This document shows, one piece after another, positions 1 to 11,368 of a stretch of 64,000 bases of DNA (position 1 is its first letter; each line of letters opens with the position of its first letter). Source of the stretch: Laguncularia racemosa. Lineage: Eukaryota; Streptophyta; Magnoliopsida; Myrtales; Combretaceae. Under the pieces are notes generated by a model, which made no database searches, was not told the DNA's origin, and was given only the letters and a program-made list of their open reading frames with translations. Location of the stretch: positions 1-64,000 of the forward strand of contig JBBMOL010000300.1 of the NCBI GenBank assembly GCA_037954665.1, written 5' to 3'. A program made the position numbers and the translations under genes.

Positions 1-158
1 ACATCTCCATCCAAAAACTTACCCATGATCTTAATTGCTATGCCACTTTTTTTCCTTCTAATTGTGTTTTTCAGGACTAGGGCTCGGGGAGTAGGATTAG
101 ACTTGCTAAGGAAAGAAGCGGCCTTTATCACATTGAACTACCCTAAAGCAACATTTCA

Positions 159-1489
159 GTGTCTTTTCTTAGTTCCTCAAATAAAGATGCAATTTGGTTG
201 CATCACCTACGTCTAGGTCACCCTTCTTTTAGGGTTTTAAAAGTCATTTTTCCTAATTTGTTTTATGATTGGATGTTTATGACTTTCATTGTGATGTTTG
301 TGAGATGGCAAAACACACTCGTGTATCGTTTCCTATTCGCAATAAAAGAAGTACTCATCCTTTTCATGTGAAATTTGGGGTCCTTCAACTATACCTAATA
401 TATCTGGAGCTTGGTGGTTTGTGTCCTTGATTGATGATTGTAGTCAGGTTACATGGCTCTTTCTTCTTAAACAAAAATCCGATGTTAGTCAAGTCATACC
501 AAGTTTTCACACAATGGTTCAAAACGAATTTGGAGTTAAAATCAAAAGCATTACAACAAACAATGCTAAAGATTATTTCAATCATACTTTATCACCTTAC
601 TTCCAATCACAAGGCATTATCCATGATTCATCATGTGTCAACATACTCCAACAAAATGGGGTAGTCGAGAGGAAAAATGGGCATTTACTTAACTTTACCC
701 AAGCGCTACTTTTCCGAGGAAATTTTCTTATTGCCACACACATGATAAATAAACTTCCTTCACGTGTTTTGGAAAACAAAAGCTGCATAGAAATTCTCAA
801 AGCCTTTTATCCACATTGCAGAACCTCTAATGGCCTCACCTAGAGTATTTGGGTGTACTGCTTTTGTTCATATCCACAACCAATATAGAGGCAAGTTAGA
901 CCCTCGAGCCATCAAATGTGTTTTCCGTGGTTACTCTTCCACTCAAAAAGGGTACAAATGTTACAATCCTTCATCAAAAAAATTTTACATCTCTAAAGAT
1001 GTCACTTTTGCAGAAAATATACCTTTTTTCTCTAAGGCCTCTCTTCAGGGGGAGACTACAATAATGGGAGATAGACCTCCTTGTGATTCCCTTGACCCTC
1101 TTGACCTTCCTTCACCTCTTCGCATTGTGTCCTCAAAGTCATCTCCTGATCGAGCCATTGTTCCATTCCCTGAACCAGCTATTGATACTCATAATCACCA
1201 AAAATTTCCTCTGGTATATTCAAGAAAAAAGGCTCTAGAACAAGCGCAAACTCAAGAATCTACTCCAGAATAGGTGCAAGTCCAAAATCCCTCCTACTCT
1301 GGCCCTAGAGATCAAGAAGCTTCCAACTTAGATTCTGGCATTGAGATCATGGTAAGACCTAACTCACCACTTATTGACCCACCAAATGACCTAGACATTC
1401 CCATTGCTCTTAGAAAACATACTCGAGAGTGTACAAAACGACCGCTTTACCCACTATCTAACTATGTCTCCCTTAAACGCTTGTCCTAA
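159..1489 (+). pseudogene. Copia P integrase region, disrupted
   Basis: Copia-type integrase. The zinc-binding part appears as HHLRLGHPSF near 205-235, followed by a degraded core in another frame. The core ends with QQNGVVERKNGHLL near 645-690, where the glutamate of the D-D-E triad is kept. The capsid-like C-terminal stretch with VFGCTAFVHI and CVFRGYSSTQKGYKCY lies at about 845-970. The proline/serine-rich linker that precedes RT, with the conserved LDIPIALRKHTREC, lies at about 1395-1440. Several frame changes and a stop at 1270 break it. It would have inserted the element's cDNA into the chromosome. Confidence 0.8.
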
Positions 1490-1499
1490 CCTACAAAAA

Positions 1500-3014
1500 G
1501 TTCATTATGAGTCTGAACACTATCACTATTCCAAATACCATTTCTGAGGCATTGTCAAAAGGAGAATGGAGGGATTCTATGCGGGAGGAGATGAGTGCAT
1601 TTAGAGAAGAACAAGACTTGGGAGATTGTTGATAAACCAAGAGGGAAGAATATCGTTGATTGTAAGTGGATTTTCACATTGAAGTATAAGGCTAATGGAT
1701 CTCTTGAAAGATACAAAGCATGATTGGTAGCCAAGGGGTATACTTAGACCTATGGAGTTGATTATCACAAGATTTTTGCTCCAGTTGCAAAAATGAATAT
1801 TGTAAGAATTCTATTATCCTCTGTTAACTTCAATTGGCCACTTCTACAATAAGGTGTAAAAAATGCTTTCCTTCATGGTGAATTAGAAGATGAAATATAC
1901 ATGAACATTCCACCCAGTTTCAAGGAAGACATAGGTAATAAGGTTTACAAACTAAAAAAGGCTCTTTATGAGTTAAAATAATCTCCTAGGGCGTGGTTTG
2001 GAAAATTCACAAAAGTCATGAAGGAGTCTGGGTACAAACAAAGCCAAGGTGATCACACTCTCTTCATTAAAAATTCGGCTGTAGGGGGAGTAACGGCTCT
2101 ACTAGTCTATGTGGATGACATCATAGTAATTGGAAATGATGAAAGAGAGAAACTTGAATTGAAGCAGAAATTAGTCAAGGAGTTTTGAGATCAAAGAACT
2201 GGGAAAATTAAAATATTTTCTTGGTATTAAGGTTGCCTACTCCAAGCAAGGAATTTTTATATCTCAACAAAAGTATGTGACTGATTTGTTGATAGAGACA
2301 GGAAAGATTGGGTGTAAGTCAGTTTCTACCTCGATGGATCCAAATCATAAGCTGAGAGAAGCTAAAGAAGAAGCAGCTGTTGACAAGAGAATGTATTAAC
2401 GGTTGGTGGGAAGACTTATATACCTTGCTTACACTCGACCTAACATTGCATACTCGGTTAGCTTGATTAGTCAATTTATGCATGATCCAAGAAAACCTCA
2501 TCTTCAAGTTGCCTATAGAGTATTACATTATTTAAAAGGGAACCCAGGAAAAGGGATCTTGTTCAAGAAGAATGATGCTTTTACTCTAGAAGCTTATACT
2601 GATGCTGACTATACAGGGTCTCTAGTGGATATAAGATCAACTATGGGGTATTGTGTCTTTCTTGGAGGCAACCTAGTTTCATGGAAGAGCAAGAAGCAAA
2701 ACATAGTGGTAGGATCATTAGTTGAGTCGGAATTCAGAGCATTAACACAAGGATTGTGTGAACTACTTTGGCTAAAGATTATCTTGAATGATTTGAAGAT
2801 TAAATGGAAAGGTCCTATAGAGCTCTATTGTGACAAGAAGTCAGCTATCAGTATTGCTGATAATCCCATACAACACAATAGAACAAAACATATTGAAATT
2901 GATAGACATTTCATTAAAGAAAAATTGGAAGAAGGGTTAGTATGTATATCCTATGTTCCATCAGAATATCAATTAGCTGATGTTCTAACAAAGGGGTTTA
3001 GGAGTTCAAGCTAG
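1500..3014 (+). pseudogene. Copia P reverse transcriptase and RNase H, disrupted
   Basis: Copia RT (RVT_2 type) followed by RNase H. RT motifs are recognisable across several frames: the start near 1660 (KWIFTLKYKANGSLERYKA), NAFLHGELEDEIYM near 1860 and the catalytic box VYVDDIIVIGND near 2108-2143, which is intact. The stretch from 2403 is open and encodes RLIYLAYTRPNIAYSVSL, the DADYTGSLVD core, ESEFRALTQG and the C-terminal TKHIEIDRHFIKEKL. The Trp of LVSWKSKKQ is intact here but is a stop in elements A and D. In-frame stops and frameshifts at 1740, 1850, 1980 and 2185 make it non-functional. Confidence 0.85.
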
Positions 3015-3062
3015 GAATTGGTATTCTGATGGAACATATCTATTCCTCAACTTGAGAGGGAG

Positions 3063-3255
3063 TGTCGAGATATGGTGAAGTTGTAAATATTAGGAAACTC
3101 TAATTTTATTAAATTATTATGATTATCCTTTCTTAGGGAAATTTAGTTTTTCCTTTTTTTTTTTTTTGTTTCCGTTGTACTATAATAGACCATGTATACT
3201 CCTATTAAGAAAAGGGATATAAGAATTATTCTTCAGTTTACTATAGGATATTACA
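3063..3255 (+). repeat. Probable 3' LTR of copia P
   Basis: Begins TGTCGAGATATGG directly after the polypurine tract and ends about ATATTACA. Length is about 193 bp. The 5' copy is outside the window, so the boundaries rest only on the polypurine tract, the TG start and the point where LINE homology begins (about 3256). Confidence 0.45.
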
Positions 3256-3308
3256 TCAAGGTGTTGAAAGCATAAATAAAGTACAATTGAATAGGGTAAA
3301 GCCTTAAA

Positions 3309-3786
3309 TTATAGTAGGTTAATATAGGCTCTAATCTGGTTGGCAATGGTGCCTACACCAAGGAGAGCATCCCCTAATTTCACTTTGTTGCATAGTTTCC
3401 ACATGCGGCAGATTGATACCACTAGCACCGCTCTCCAAAATTTAAAGGTCGGATTGGGAGAATCAGCTGTTGCCACTAGGAAATGTAGACCCTTGCCAGT
3501 TACAAAATGATGTTGGGTATTGCAAGAAGTCACATACTAAGTTCCAAATCTGAGAAGTGTAGCTACAGTTGAAGAATAAGTGAGCATGGTTTTTTGAGCT
3601 CTGACTATAGAGGAAGCAACTTGTAGATTTTACAAGTCCCCAATTATTCAATCTATCAAGGGTGGAGAGTTTGCCTAGCCTAGTTAGCCATAGGACATAG
3701 GAGTTTGCCTAGCCTAGCTAGCCATAGGACATAGGAGTTTGCCTAGCCATAGCCATAGGACCTAGGTAAAGATGTGTTGTTACAAA
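3309..3786 (-). pseudogene. LINE Q ORF2 C-terminal zinc-finger region (zf-RVT)
   Basis: Encodes NHAHLFFNCSYTSQIW (about 3590-3540), the Cys/His cluster that follows RT in plant LINE ORF2, then LLGVGTIANQIRAYINLL close to its end. It matches LINE G (NHAHLFFDCDYTSQI and GVGLVTNQIRSYTNPL at 49970-50240). It is interrupted by a local tandem expansion at 3668-3765. Confidence 0.75.
3668..3765. repeat. Tandem repeat inside LINE Q, about 38-bp unit
   Basis: The motif gtttgcctagcctag-tagccataggacatag-ga occurs about two and a half times in a row. LINE G has one copy only (tcctatggttgccaggcaaactc, reverse orientation, about 49889). The array therefore arose locally after LINE Q inserted. Confidence 0.85.
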
Positions 3787-4628
3787 CTACTTTATGCCAC
3801 GGCATGATGGGACCTGGTGGATTAAGAAACCCATATTCACTTTTGATAGTATACTCTCTTGACATGGAGTGTATCCAACGAAGTCGGTTCGGGATAAAAG
3901 CATTAGGTTGGATGGATGACAAGATGTGGATATTTGTCCACAATGAGCCATTTGAGATACACCATATTCAATAGATACCTTTGCTAAAGAACCATTAGGT
4001 TGCTCTACTTCAACTTGGGTGTGGAGCTCCTCTCTTGCATCAATTTCTACAAGCACTTGTACTTGATTTACTCTTCCTTGGTATGCATTTAGAATGTCAA
4101 CTTTAAGGGGAACTCTTATTCCACTAGCAATATGGCTAACACCTTCTAGATCTAGGTACTCGTAAGGGATGTGGCTGAAAATAGTCCAAATTGGGACATT
4201 TGTGGGTTGAGGCTTCTCTAGCGACAATCATTTCCTCCATTTTTGTAAGATGAGCAACCTTTAGGCAAAAAACCAGATCTTCTCAAGAAGAATATTTAGA
4301 TTTGCATCCTTCACAAATTTGAAGTAACAAAAACCCTCACTATTTGCAAGGAGTCCACTAATGCCATAATCCTTCCATAGCCTAAGAACTGTAGATTGGA
4401 CTAAGGAAAAGGGTAGTTGCTGGCCAAGAAAGTAGTTGACAAGCATGTAGTTCCAAAATTTTGCTCCTTCATCCACTACTTCTTATGGGATTTTGACTCA
4501 TGGAATAACCCCTTTTGTAGCAGGGGGAATATATTGGAGCTTAAACTCTAGTAGTATTGAGTACTGAGAGGTTGAGTAAGCATCAACATACATTTTGGTT
4601 AGAGTCGGTGTAGTGGTCGTTTTGTTGG
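3787..4628 (-). pseudogene. LINE Q ORF1 part, fused to ORF2 tail
   Basis: The stretch FWNYMLVNYFLGQQLPFSL (4450-4394) and the one with QPTNVPIWTIFSHIP match the DUF4283-like nucleic-acid-binding domain of LINE G ORF1. Near 3960-3975 the reading frame changes from ORF1 (EQPNGSLAKVSIEYG) straight into the pre-zinc-finger part of ORF2 (REYTIKSEYGF region, 3870-3840). An internal deletion of roughly 3.5 kb relative to LINE G is therefore implied. The 5' continuation of ORF1 lies right of copia A. Confidence 0.7.
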
Positions 4629-4828
4629 TGTAATGTGATTAGTATGTGGAATAGAGAACTTTCTCTTATCTTATTAATCGTAGAATGAAGACTTTATATA
4701 CAATTATAGTGTAGCTAAAGAAGGAAATAAAATCAATTCTAATTAAGTTAGTATCCTAATTTATTCCTATAATTTTACTCTCTAATATAGGAAAGACAAT
4801 TATACATTAATTTACAGATCTTATAACA
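4629..4828 (-). repeat. LTR of copia A (3' LTR)
   Basis: 200 bp, TGTAATGTGAT...CTTATAACA. It matches 9556-9755 almost base for base and is followed by the polypurine tract. Confidence 0.95.
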
Positions 4829-4982
4829 CTTCCCCTCAAGTTGGAGTATAGATATCAATCATGCCCAGCTTGTTATGAAGGTAATTAACACGAGTTCCAT
4901 TTAAGGCCTTCGTAAATAAATCAGCTAACCGTTCTCCAGTCTTTACGTGTCCAGTACAAATTAAGTGTTCTCAAATCTTTTC

Positions 4983-7900
4983 CTAGATAAAATGACAATC
5001 AACCTCAATATGTTTGGTCCTCTCATGATACGTCGGATTTGAGGCAATGTGAAGAGTAGCTTGATTATCACACCATAACTTTGCTAGCATAGGATGCTTT
5101 AATTTGACTTCAGTCAAGAGATAGTGTATCCACATGATTTCACATGTAGATTGTGCCATAGCTCTGTACTCCGATTCTGCGCTAGACGGAGACACAATAT
5201 CCTGCTTTTTACTCTTTCATGATACTAAGTTTCCTCCAACAAATACATTATAGCCAGTAGTGGACCTCCTATCAGTTTTTGATCCAGCCCAATTGACATT
5301 TGCAAAACACTCAATGCTAGTATGTCCATGATTGCTATACAATATACCAAGACCAGGTGCTCCTTTTAAGTAACACAAAATATGCTGCAAGGCTTTCCAA
5401 TGTTCAACGGTAGGTGCAGACATGAATTGACTAACAATACTTACTGGAAAAGTAATGTCAGGTCGGGTTATCACAGTGAGATAATTTAGTTTTCCCACTA
5501 GACTCCTATATTTTTTTGGATCATCAAATGGATCACCCTCATCTTTTGTCAAATATACATTAGGAATCATTGGAGTACTGCAAGGTTTTGTTGCCAATTT
5601 TCCTGTTTCTGTAAGCAAGTCAAGGACATACTTTCTCTGAGATAGAAAGATACCCTTCTTCCTTCTTGCTTCTTGTTACTTCTACTCCCAAGAAATACTT
5701 CAACTGGTCCAAGTCTTTCGTGTGAAATTTCGAATGCAAAAAAGATTTCAGAGAAGAAATCCCTGTATTATCACTACCTGTAATAACAATGTCATCAACA
5801 TACACGACTAGGAGGATACTACCATTTGTTGTGTGTCTGTAAAAAATTGAATGATCACATTTACTTTTTTGTAATGCAAACTCTTGAACCACCTCACTTA
5901 ATTTGCCAAACCAGGCATGGGGGCTCTGCTTCAACCCATATAAAGATTTTTTTAAACGATAGACCTTCCCATACTCCCCCTGAGAAAGAAAACCGGGTGG
6001 TTGCTCTATATATACTTCTTCGAGATCTCCATGCAGAAAGGCATTCTTGATATCTAATTGGTGCAGAGGCCAATTTTGAGAGGCAGCCATAAACGAACAG
6101 AAGTAAGCTTGGCAACTGGAGAAAAAGTATCAAAGTAATCCACTCCATATGTCTGTGCATAACCTTTAGCCACCAATCTGGCTTTAAGCCGAGCTACTGA
6201 ACCGTTTGCATTACATTTAACTGCAAACACCCACTTACACCCCACAACTTTCTTGCCTTCAGGCAAATCCACTAGTTCCCACGTATTATTATCATCAAGG
6301 GCTTTTATCTCCTCAACCATAGCATCATATCACCCAGAATGAGATAGAGCCTCTTTCATTGTCTTAGGGATCGAGATAGAGTCTAGCAAAGTAATCAATG
6401 ATCTAGATGAAGGAGATAAGTGATCATAGGAAACAAAATTAGCAATGGAATAATTAGGTTTGGAAAGGGTGCATTGGCGTATACCTTTACGAATTGCAAT
6501 AGGTTGATCAAGGTCATTTGGTGGAGGATCAAATGACGAAGGAGCTGGTGTAAGACATGTATCATTAGCCTCTCGCCTTCTGGAATAGACCTGAATAATT
6601 GGTGATCTTGCTAGAACTGATTGCTCAACAGAAGATGTTTTAATATGAGATTGCTTAGCTAGAGGTTCAACTTCTACTTGCTTACTTGGTGATTTGTAAA
6701 TCAACCATTCTTCTTCCTCCCTTGACTTAGATGCGTAGTTGGTGGAGGAAAAAATGGAGTCTGAAAAGATCACATCAGTTGAGACCACATATCTGTTAAG
6801 CTCTGGAGAAAAACACCGATAACCTTTTTGAAGGCGAGAATAGCCTAGAAATACACACTTCAATGCTTTAGGGTCCAATTTAGCAATATGAGGTTGCACA
6901 TCTCGAATATAACATGTGCTACCAAACACCCTTGGCTTAATTGAAAACAATGCCTTGTTAGGACACAAAACATTATAGGGAATATCTCCACCAAGAACAG
7001 TTGAAGGCATCCGATTAATTAGGAAGTTTGCTGTAGAAACAGCATCAACCCAAAATTGCTTAGGGACTTCCATTTGGAACAGTAAAGCACGAGCCGTCTC
7101 AAGAAGATGCCTGTTCTTCCTCTTTGCCACCCCATTTTGTGCTGGTGTGTCAACACAAGAGGACTGATGAAGAATGCCTTGTTGAGTCATGTATTGCTGA
7201 AATGTTTATGACATATATTCTTTAGCATTATCACTTCTCAATATATGTGTGGAAGCATTGAACCGAGTCTTAATCTCAGCACAGAAAGCAGAAAAGTGAG
7301 AAAAAACTTCAGAACGGTTGTTCATAAAATAAATCCAGGTCATTCTAGAAAAATCATTCACAAAAGTAACAAAGTATCTGAACCTAGTTTTAGACGAAAC
7401 TGGACATGGACCCCAAATATTTGAATGAACTAATACAAAAGCAAACTCAACTCGTTTATTTATTCTAGGACTTAAAGTAACACGACGAAGTTTGGCGAAA
7501 TGACATGATTCACACTCGATTGAAGTTACATCATAAAACTGAGGGCACAACTTCTTCAAAACAGGTAGAGAAGGATGTCCCAATCTACAGTGTGCTTCAA
7601 ATGGAGTGACAATACTAGAGCATGCAACCGACTTAGATACCCCATCATCAAGAACGTAGAGTCCATTTGATACATGTCCTTTACCAATAATCTGCTTCGT
7701 CATAAGATCCTGAAAGAGACAATGGTCAGGGAAGAATGAGATACTGCAGTTTAAGTTTTTGGTCAGTTTACTCACAGAAATCAAATCAAAGGCAAGACTA
7801 GGTAAACTCAAGACAGATGATAGGGTAATAGAGGAAGTAGCTTCAACGGTTCCAGACCCCTTAATGTTATAGTGTGAGCCATTAGCTATAGTTACAAAAG

Positions 7901-8144
7901 ATGACGATTTTTGAGATTGAAAGCTAGAGAAGAGTTTCTGATTACCTGTCATGTGATCTGTGGCACCAAAATCAATGACCCATTTGTCTAAGGAAGAAAT
8001 AAGGCATTTCTTACCTGATTTAGCAACAACTGCAACTGATGGAGATTCTTTAATTGACTCTTGATATTGGGAGAATTTAGCATTCTCATCAGTTGAGATT
8101 GTAATAGTCCTCTCAGAAGGTGAGTTAGAATCTGCGATTGCCAC
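4983..8144 (-). pseudogene. Copia A pol (protease, integrase, RT, RNase H), broken
   Basis: From 8144 leftward: protease site WVIDFGATDHMTGN (family DSGATDHM, Ser changed to Phe), then HCRLGHPSLPVLKKL and the CESCHFAK zinc region. The integrase core follows, in which the catalytic Glu motif reads GVAKRKNRHLLE, with Lys for Glu, at about 7110-7130. Then come the linker LDQPIAIRKGIRQC, RT from about 6320 with an intact YVDDIVITGS box near 5785, and RNase H with TKHIEVDCHFI. Breaks are a stop near 7205, TGA for Trp at 6330-6332, a frameshift near 5640 and TGA for Trp at 5217-5219. Confidence 0.9.
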
Positions 8145-8177
8145 TGTAGCATTCTGAGTCCTCTGGTGGTTGCAATT

Positions 8178-8939
8178 CTATAATTTCTTACAGTATCGCG
8201 TTGTATGTCCCGGTTCCTTATAATAATAGCAAACAATATCATTGTTATTTCCTCCTTTATTATTCTTTCTTCCAACATCATTCTCCCCTCCTCCTCTAGC
8301 AACAACAACACTAGATTGCCGATTAGATGGAGTATTCTCTGTGCGTAATAGCCGACTAAAAACTTCTTGGAGTGAGTGGACTTTTGAACTCGAAAGAATC
8401 TGAGACTTGGCAGTTTCAAATTCAGAAGTTAGACCACTCAAGAAACTCATTATTGCCATTTGTTCTCTTTGAGTCTGTTGTACCTTAGTATTAGTACTAA
8501 ATGGCAAGAGCATGTTCAGTTCCTCATACGTCTTTTTGAATTCCATAAAATATGCTGTGAGAGACTTAGATTCTTTCTCAGCACAATAGAAAGCCTTGCA
8601 TACATCATACATTCTAGACACGTTTCCTTTACCAGAATACAAGAACTCTAAATACTCCATTAACTCCTTAACAAACTCACAATGATTAATCAAACCAACA
8701 ACATCATGTTCAATAGAATTTATAATTTGTAAAAACAGTTTAGCATCATCTCGCAACCAAGCTTTTCTAGTATCATTCTTTGGAGGATTCTTAGTGAAAT
8801 GATCATTTTTTTCAACACTTCGAAGATAAAGCTTAACAGTTCTACTCCACTCCACATAATTAGTACCATTAAATTTATACTCCATAATCTTAGACATGGT
8901 GGGCACCAGTTCACTTTTAATCTCACTCATCTTAGGCAA
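8178..8939 (-). CDS. Copia A gag polyprotein
   Basis: 253 codons from ATG at 8939. It contains the UBN2-type copia capsid region with YKFNGTNYVEWSRTVKLYLR near the start, ending in a zinc knuckle. Gag packages the element's RNA into cytoplasmic virus-like particles. The knuckle reads CYYYKEPGHTTRYC. The family pattern is C-x2-C-x4-H-x4-C, so the second Cys has become Tyr; element E keeps CYYCHEPGHMKRTC. The frame is otherwise open, but the changed Cys and the broken pol suggest it is not functional. Confidence 0.85.
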   Translation of the reverse strand: MPKMSEIKSELVPTMSKIMEYKFNGTNYVEWSRTVKLYLRSVEKNDHFTKNPPKNDTRKAWLRDDAKLFLQIINSIEHDVVGLINHCEFVKELMEYLEFLYSGKGNVSRMYDVCKAFYCAEKESKSLTAYFMEFKKTYEELNMLLPFSTNTKVQQTQREQMAIMSFLSGLTSEFETAKSQILSSSKVHSLQEVFSRLLRTENTPSNRQSSVVVARGGGENDVGRKNNKGGNNNDIVCYYYKEPGHTTRYCKKL

Positions 8940-9555
8940 AAACCAATGTCACAGTCTCCAAACAGAAAATCAAAATCAACCTAGCAACCGCAATCGCGAG
9001 TAACGGTACTCAGATTGTCTACCACAATAAAAACAGATCAATACTCAGATCCCAACCACCATGAAAACACCGGAAGAGACCAATACACCCAGATCTCAAT
9101 CATCACGACACCACCAGAACAGATCGATACCCAGATCGCAACACCAGAATGTAAAAACTAACAAAAACGTTATGAGAAATACTTGGAAAAACGTTCCCGT
9201 TTCAGACCCAGATTCCAAACACCAAACCAACACAAGAATGTGACTGGAGAAACTTAGACGACGCCGAAGAAGAAGCCGGACCACCACTGGAGAAACCACG
9301 TGCCTTCACTCACCGGCGCGTGAGAGAGAGACGAAGGACAGGAGTGGCACATGAAGCCCACTCGCGAGGAACTCGGCCGTCGGATTTTGAGGGTCGGCCG
9401 GGAAACACCAGGCGCACCTCCCTAGGATGGCGGTGAGATAAAATAGTCACCCGAACCGGTGACTTTGAAGAGAAAAAAAAAACGTAAATTTTCCTTTTGT
9501 GACGAATATTCAGAAATTTGAAAAATTAGAAATCGAGCCTAAGGCTCTGATACCC

Positions 9556-9755
9556 TGTAATGTGATCAGTATGTGGAATAGAGAACTTTTTCTTATCTTA
9601 TTAATCGTAGAATGAAGACTTTATATACAATTACAGTGTAGCTAAAAAAGGAAATTAAATCAATTCTAATTAAGTTAGTATCTTAATTTATTCCTATAAT
9701 TTTACTCTCTAATATAGGAAAGACAATTATACATTAATTTACAGATCTTATAACA
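9556..9755 (-). repeat. LTR of copia A (5' LTR)
   Basis: 200 bp, with the same ends as 4629-4828. It is preceded on the plus strand by the reverse complement of the primer-binding site. Confidence 0.95.
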
Positions 9756-9760
9756 GTTGG

Positions 9761-10400
9761 CTTAGGAGCAGCATCAGGCTAGTTAGAGCCAAAAGGTGGT
9801 TTTTGAAAGTGTCTTCCTCTTTCCACATTTTCAATAAGACCATTAGTTTCCTCCGGAGTGTCATTTCCAAAATAAGTATTACTACTAGTAGGTAAGTCTT
9901 TTGGTGCAGATGAGGAAGCTTTTGAGTTGGTAAAATTTAATTTCTGAAAAACTGATTTACCGTTTTCTGTTTTGGCACAAGGCTCCATGTTGTCATTTTT
10001 GGCTAAGTCTTATTGCTTTTGACTAGGGGATGCAAAAGTAACTTTTGTTTTATCCCCTTCTTGGTTAGACTGCAGACCCACCTTGGGAGACTCAAAAGTA
10101 GTATCCTAGTTGCTGGTTTCTAAAAACCAGACAGAAAATGCTGGCCAAGGGTGTGCCGGCCACCCCTGGCTGGCCTTCTTGAGGAACCACCTCTCATTGA
10201 AGGTAGCAGGAGGACACTAGAGAAGAGGGACAATGGATAGGCGAGGGAAAAAGGGAAGAAAAAAGGTGTAGGACAGAAAGAAAGGACTCTAGGACAGTGG
10301 TTTCAAAGAGGGGTTAAGGGGGTTTTCTAGAGATAAGGGAGAGCATTTTCTCTCTAGAAAACGACTCTACAAAGACACACCTTTCTCATGTTACATTCTC
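9761..10400 (-). pseudogene. LINE Q 5' UTR and start of ORF1
   Basis: Right of copia A the LINE continues. The minus strand from 9988 encodes MEPCAKTENGKSVFQKLNFT and later DTPEETNGLIENVE. These match LINE G's LEPCARMGRSRPGTYQPVF and NTTLEKVNGLLEEIE. The upstream 10000-10400 stretch corresponds to the LINE 5' UTR, including gagagaaaatgctctc in reverse complement near 10350. Several stops break the ORF. The exact 5' end is uncertain. Confidence 0.6.
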
Positions 10401-11368
10401 TCTTTTCCTTTAATGAATAATGAAAAATAGGTGTGTAAAGTGGAAAGGCACAAAAAATCATGTGTGTTTCGTAATCAACCCTTTTGAAACGGGCATACAT
10501 GATATGTTGTGGCTACTTCTCTTTATGGTGAACTCTATCATTGAGACCCTTGTGTCAGAAAGCATTGGTATAGTGGTTTTATTTATTTATTTTATTTTTA
10601 TATGTATATTTTTTTGTTTGGGAGGAGAGGAATGAAAGGCATTTGGGTCTTAGCAATTTAGATTCTGCTAGTATTGTGAGATATGTTTTAGCTTGTTTAT
10701 TTCCTAATATATATATATATATTTTTTAACCTATGCTAGTTGTTTTTTTTTGTTAGTTTGGAACACTTAGTGTATTGGCCAAGAGATTGATCCTAGTAAC
10801 CTTTTGTTAACGCGGTGCTTTGATTGCTCCCTTGGACTTCTTGTGTGTTCCTTTATTTTCTTTTGTATGGGGCTTTCTTCCCTCTTTCCTTGTAATTATT
10901 CGTTTCATGCATAATTCAAAATACAAAATCTGACTTTACCCTAAAAAAACAAAATCTCATAAAAATGGCTTTCTTCAATGTTGATACTTGGGTGTTTATA
11001 TATGCTTATGGCTATTAGATATAAAACCCTTGAGATTCTTTGGTTGTGAGTTTAGGGACTACTAGTGTGCTTCTTGAGGCAGAGTAGAAGTTTTTCTTGT
11101 TTATGCTGTTGGGCATCATTTGGGGTTTGTTGACATTTAGCGGGAGTAGATCTTGGCTAATTAAGGCAGTGGATGTGAATAGAATTGAAGGATGTTCAAG
11201 CATGAGCAAATATGTAAGATAGAGAGGAAGGTAATCAGGCTTGTTAGTTATATGTGCAAATGTTTTTCCTTCCTTTTAGGTGTGTTAGTGGTTTTGGGGA
11301 AGACAAAATTAAGACAAGGAATTGAAAGCTAGTGTCATATCACATTTCCTACATAGTATGAGGCTAGG
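10401..11368. other. Non-coding stretch, no gene recognised
   Basis: AT-rich sequence with poly-T runs and a short (ta)n run at about 10707-10722. The longest open frames here have no recognisable domains. It may be an upstream intron or intergenic DNA of the PHD-finger gene, or the remains of an old element. I see no clear terminal repeats or conserved motifs. Confidence 0.5.

Larger units (their letters stand above)
1..3255 (+). mobile_element. Copia element P, 3' part (5' end outside window)
   Basis: This is the 3' portion of a Ty1/copia LTR retrotransposon read on the plus strand. Visible in order are the GAG-pre-integrase/integrase zinc region, integrase core, variable linker, reverse transcriptase, RNase H, a polypurine tract (cttgagagggag, about 3051-3062) and a short 3' LTR. 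The gag, protease and 5' LTR lie to the left of the window. The right flank begins at once with sequence matching the 3' UTR of the minus-strand LINE Q, so P probably inserted into that LINE. Many stops and frameshifts show it is dead. Confidence 0.85.
4629..9755 (-). mobile_element. Complete copia element A, target duplication GTTGG
   Basis: A full-length minus-strand Ty1/copia element, 5.1 kb, with two 200-bp LTRs, a primer-binding site (gctctgataccc, reverse complement of a tRNA-Met-type PBS, 9544-9555), a polypurine tract next to 4829 (reverse complement of cttcccctcaagttgg) and gag, protease, integrase, RT and RNase H in order. GTTGG is duplicated at 4624-4628 and 9756-9760. It sits inside ORF1 of LINE Q. 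I count about six substitutions between the two LTRs, so the insertion is moderately recent. Confidence 0.95.
3256..10400 (-). mobile_element. LINE Q (L1/RTE-like), deleted inside and split by copia A
   Basis: A minus-strand non-LTR retrotransposon of the same family as LINE G (44830-50382). From its 5' end near 10400 it shows a 5' UTR-like stretch with the gagagaaaatgctctc motif also found in G, then ORF1. Copia A interrupts ORF1 at 4629-9755. After the resumed ORF1 the sequence jumps directly into the last part of ORF2 and the 3' UTR. The 3' UTR can be aligned to G back to about 3256, where copia P starts. Endonuclease and most of RT are missing. Confidence 0.75.

Noticed and set aside
9061..9243. 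Plus-strand frame rich in Arg/Ser/Gln/His
   Set aside because: It overlaps the untranslated leader of copia A on the opposite strand. Composition reflects repeated short phrases (cagatc, accaccag).
10420..10635. Open frame MKNRCVKWKGTKNHVCFV... as a small gene
   Set aside because: No domain, no codon-like pattern, and it runs into AT-rich low-complexity sequence. There is no support beyond its length.
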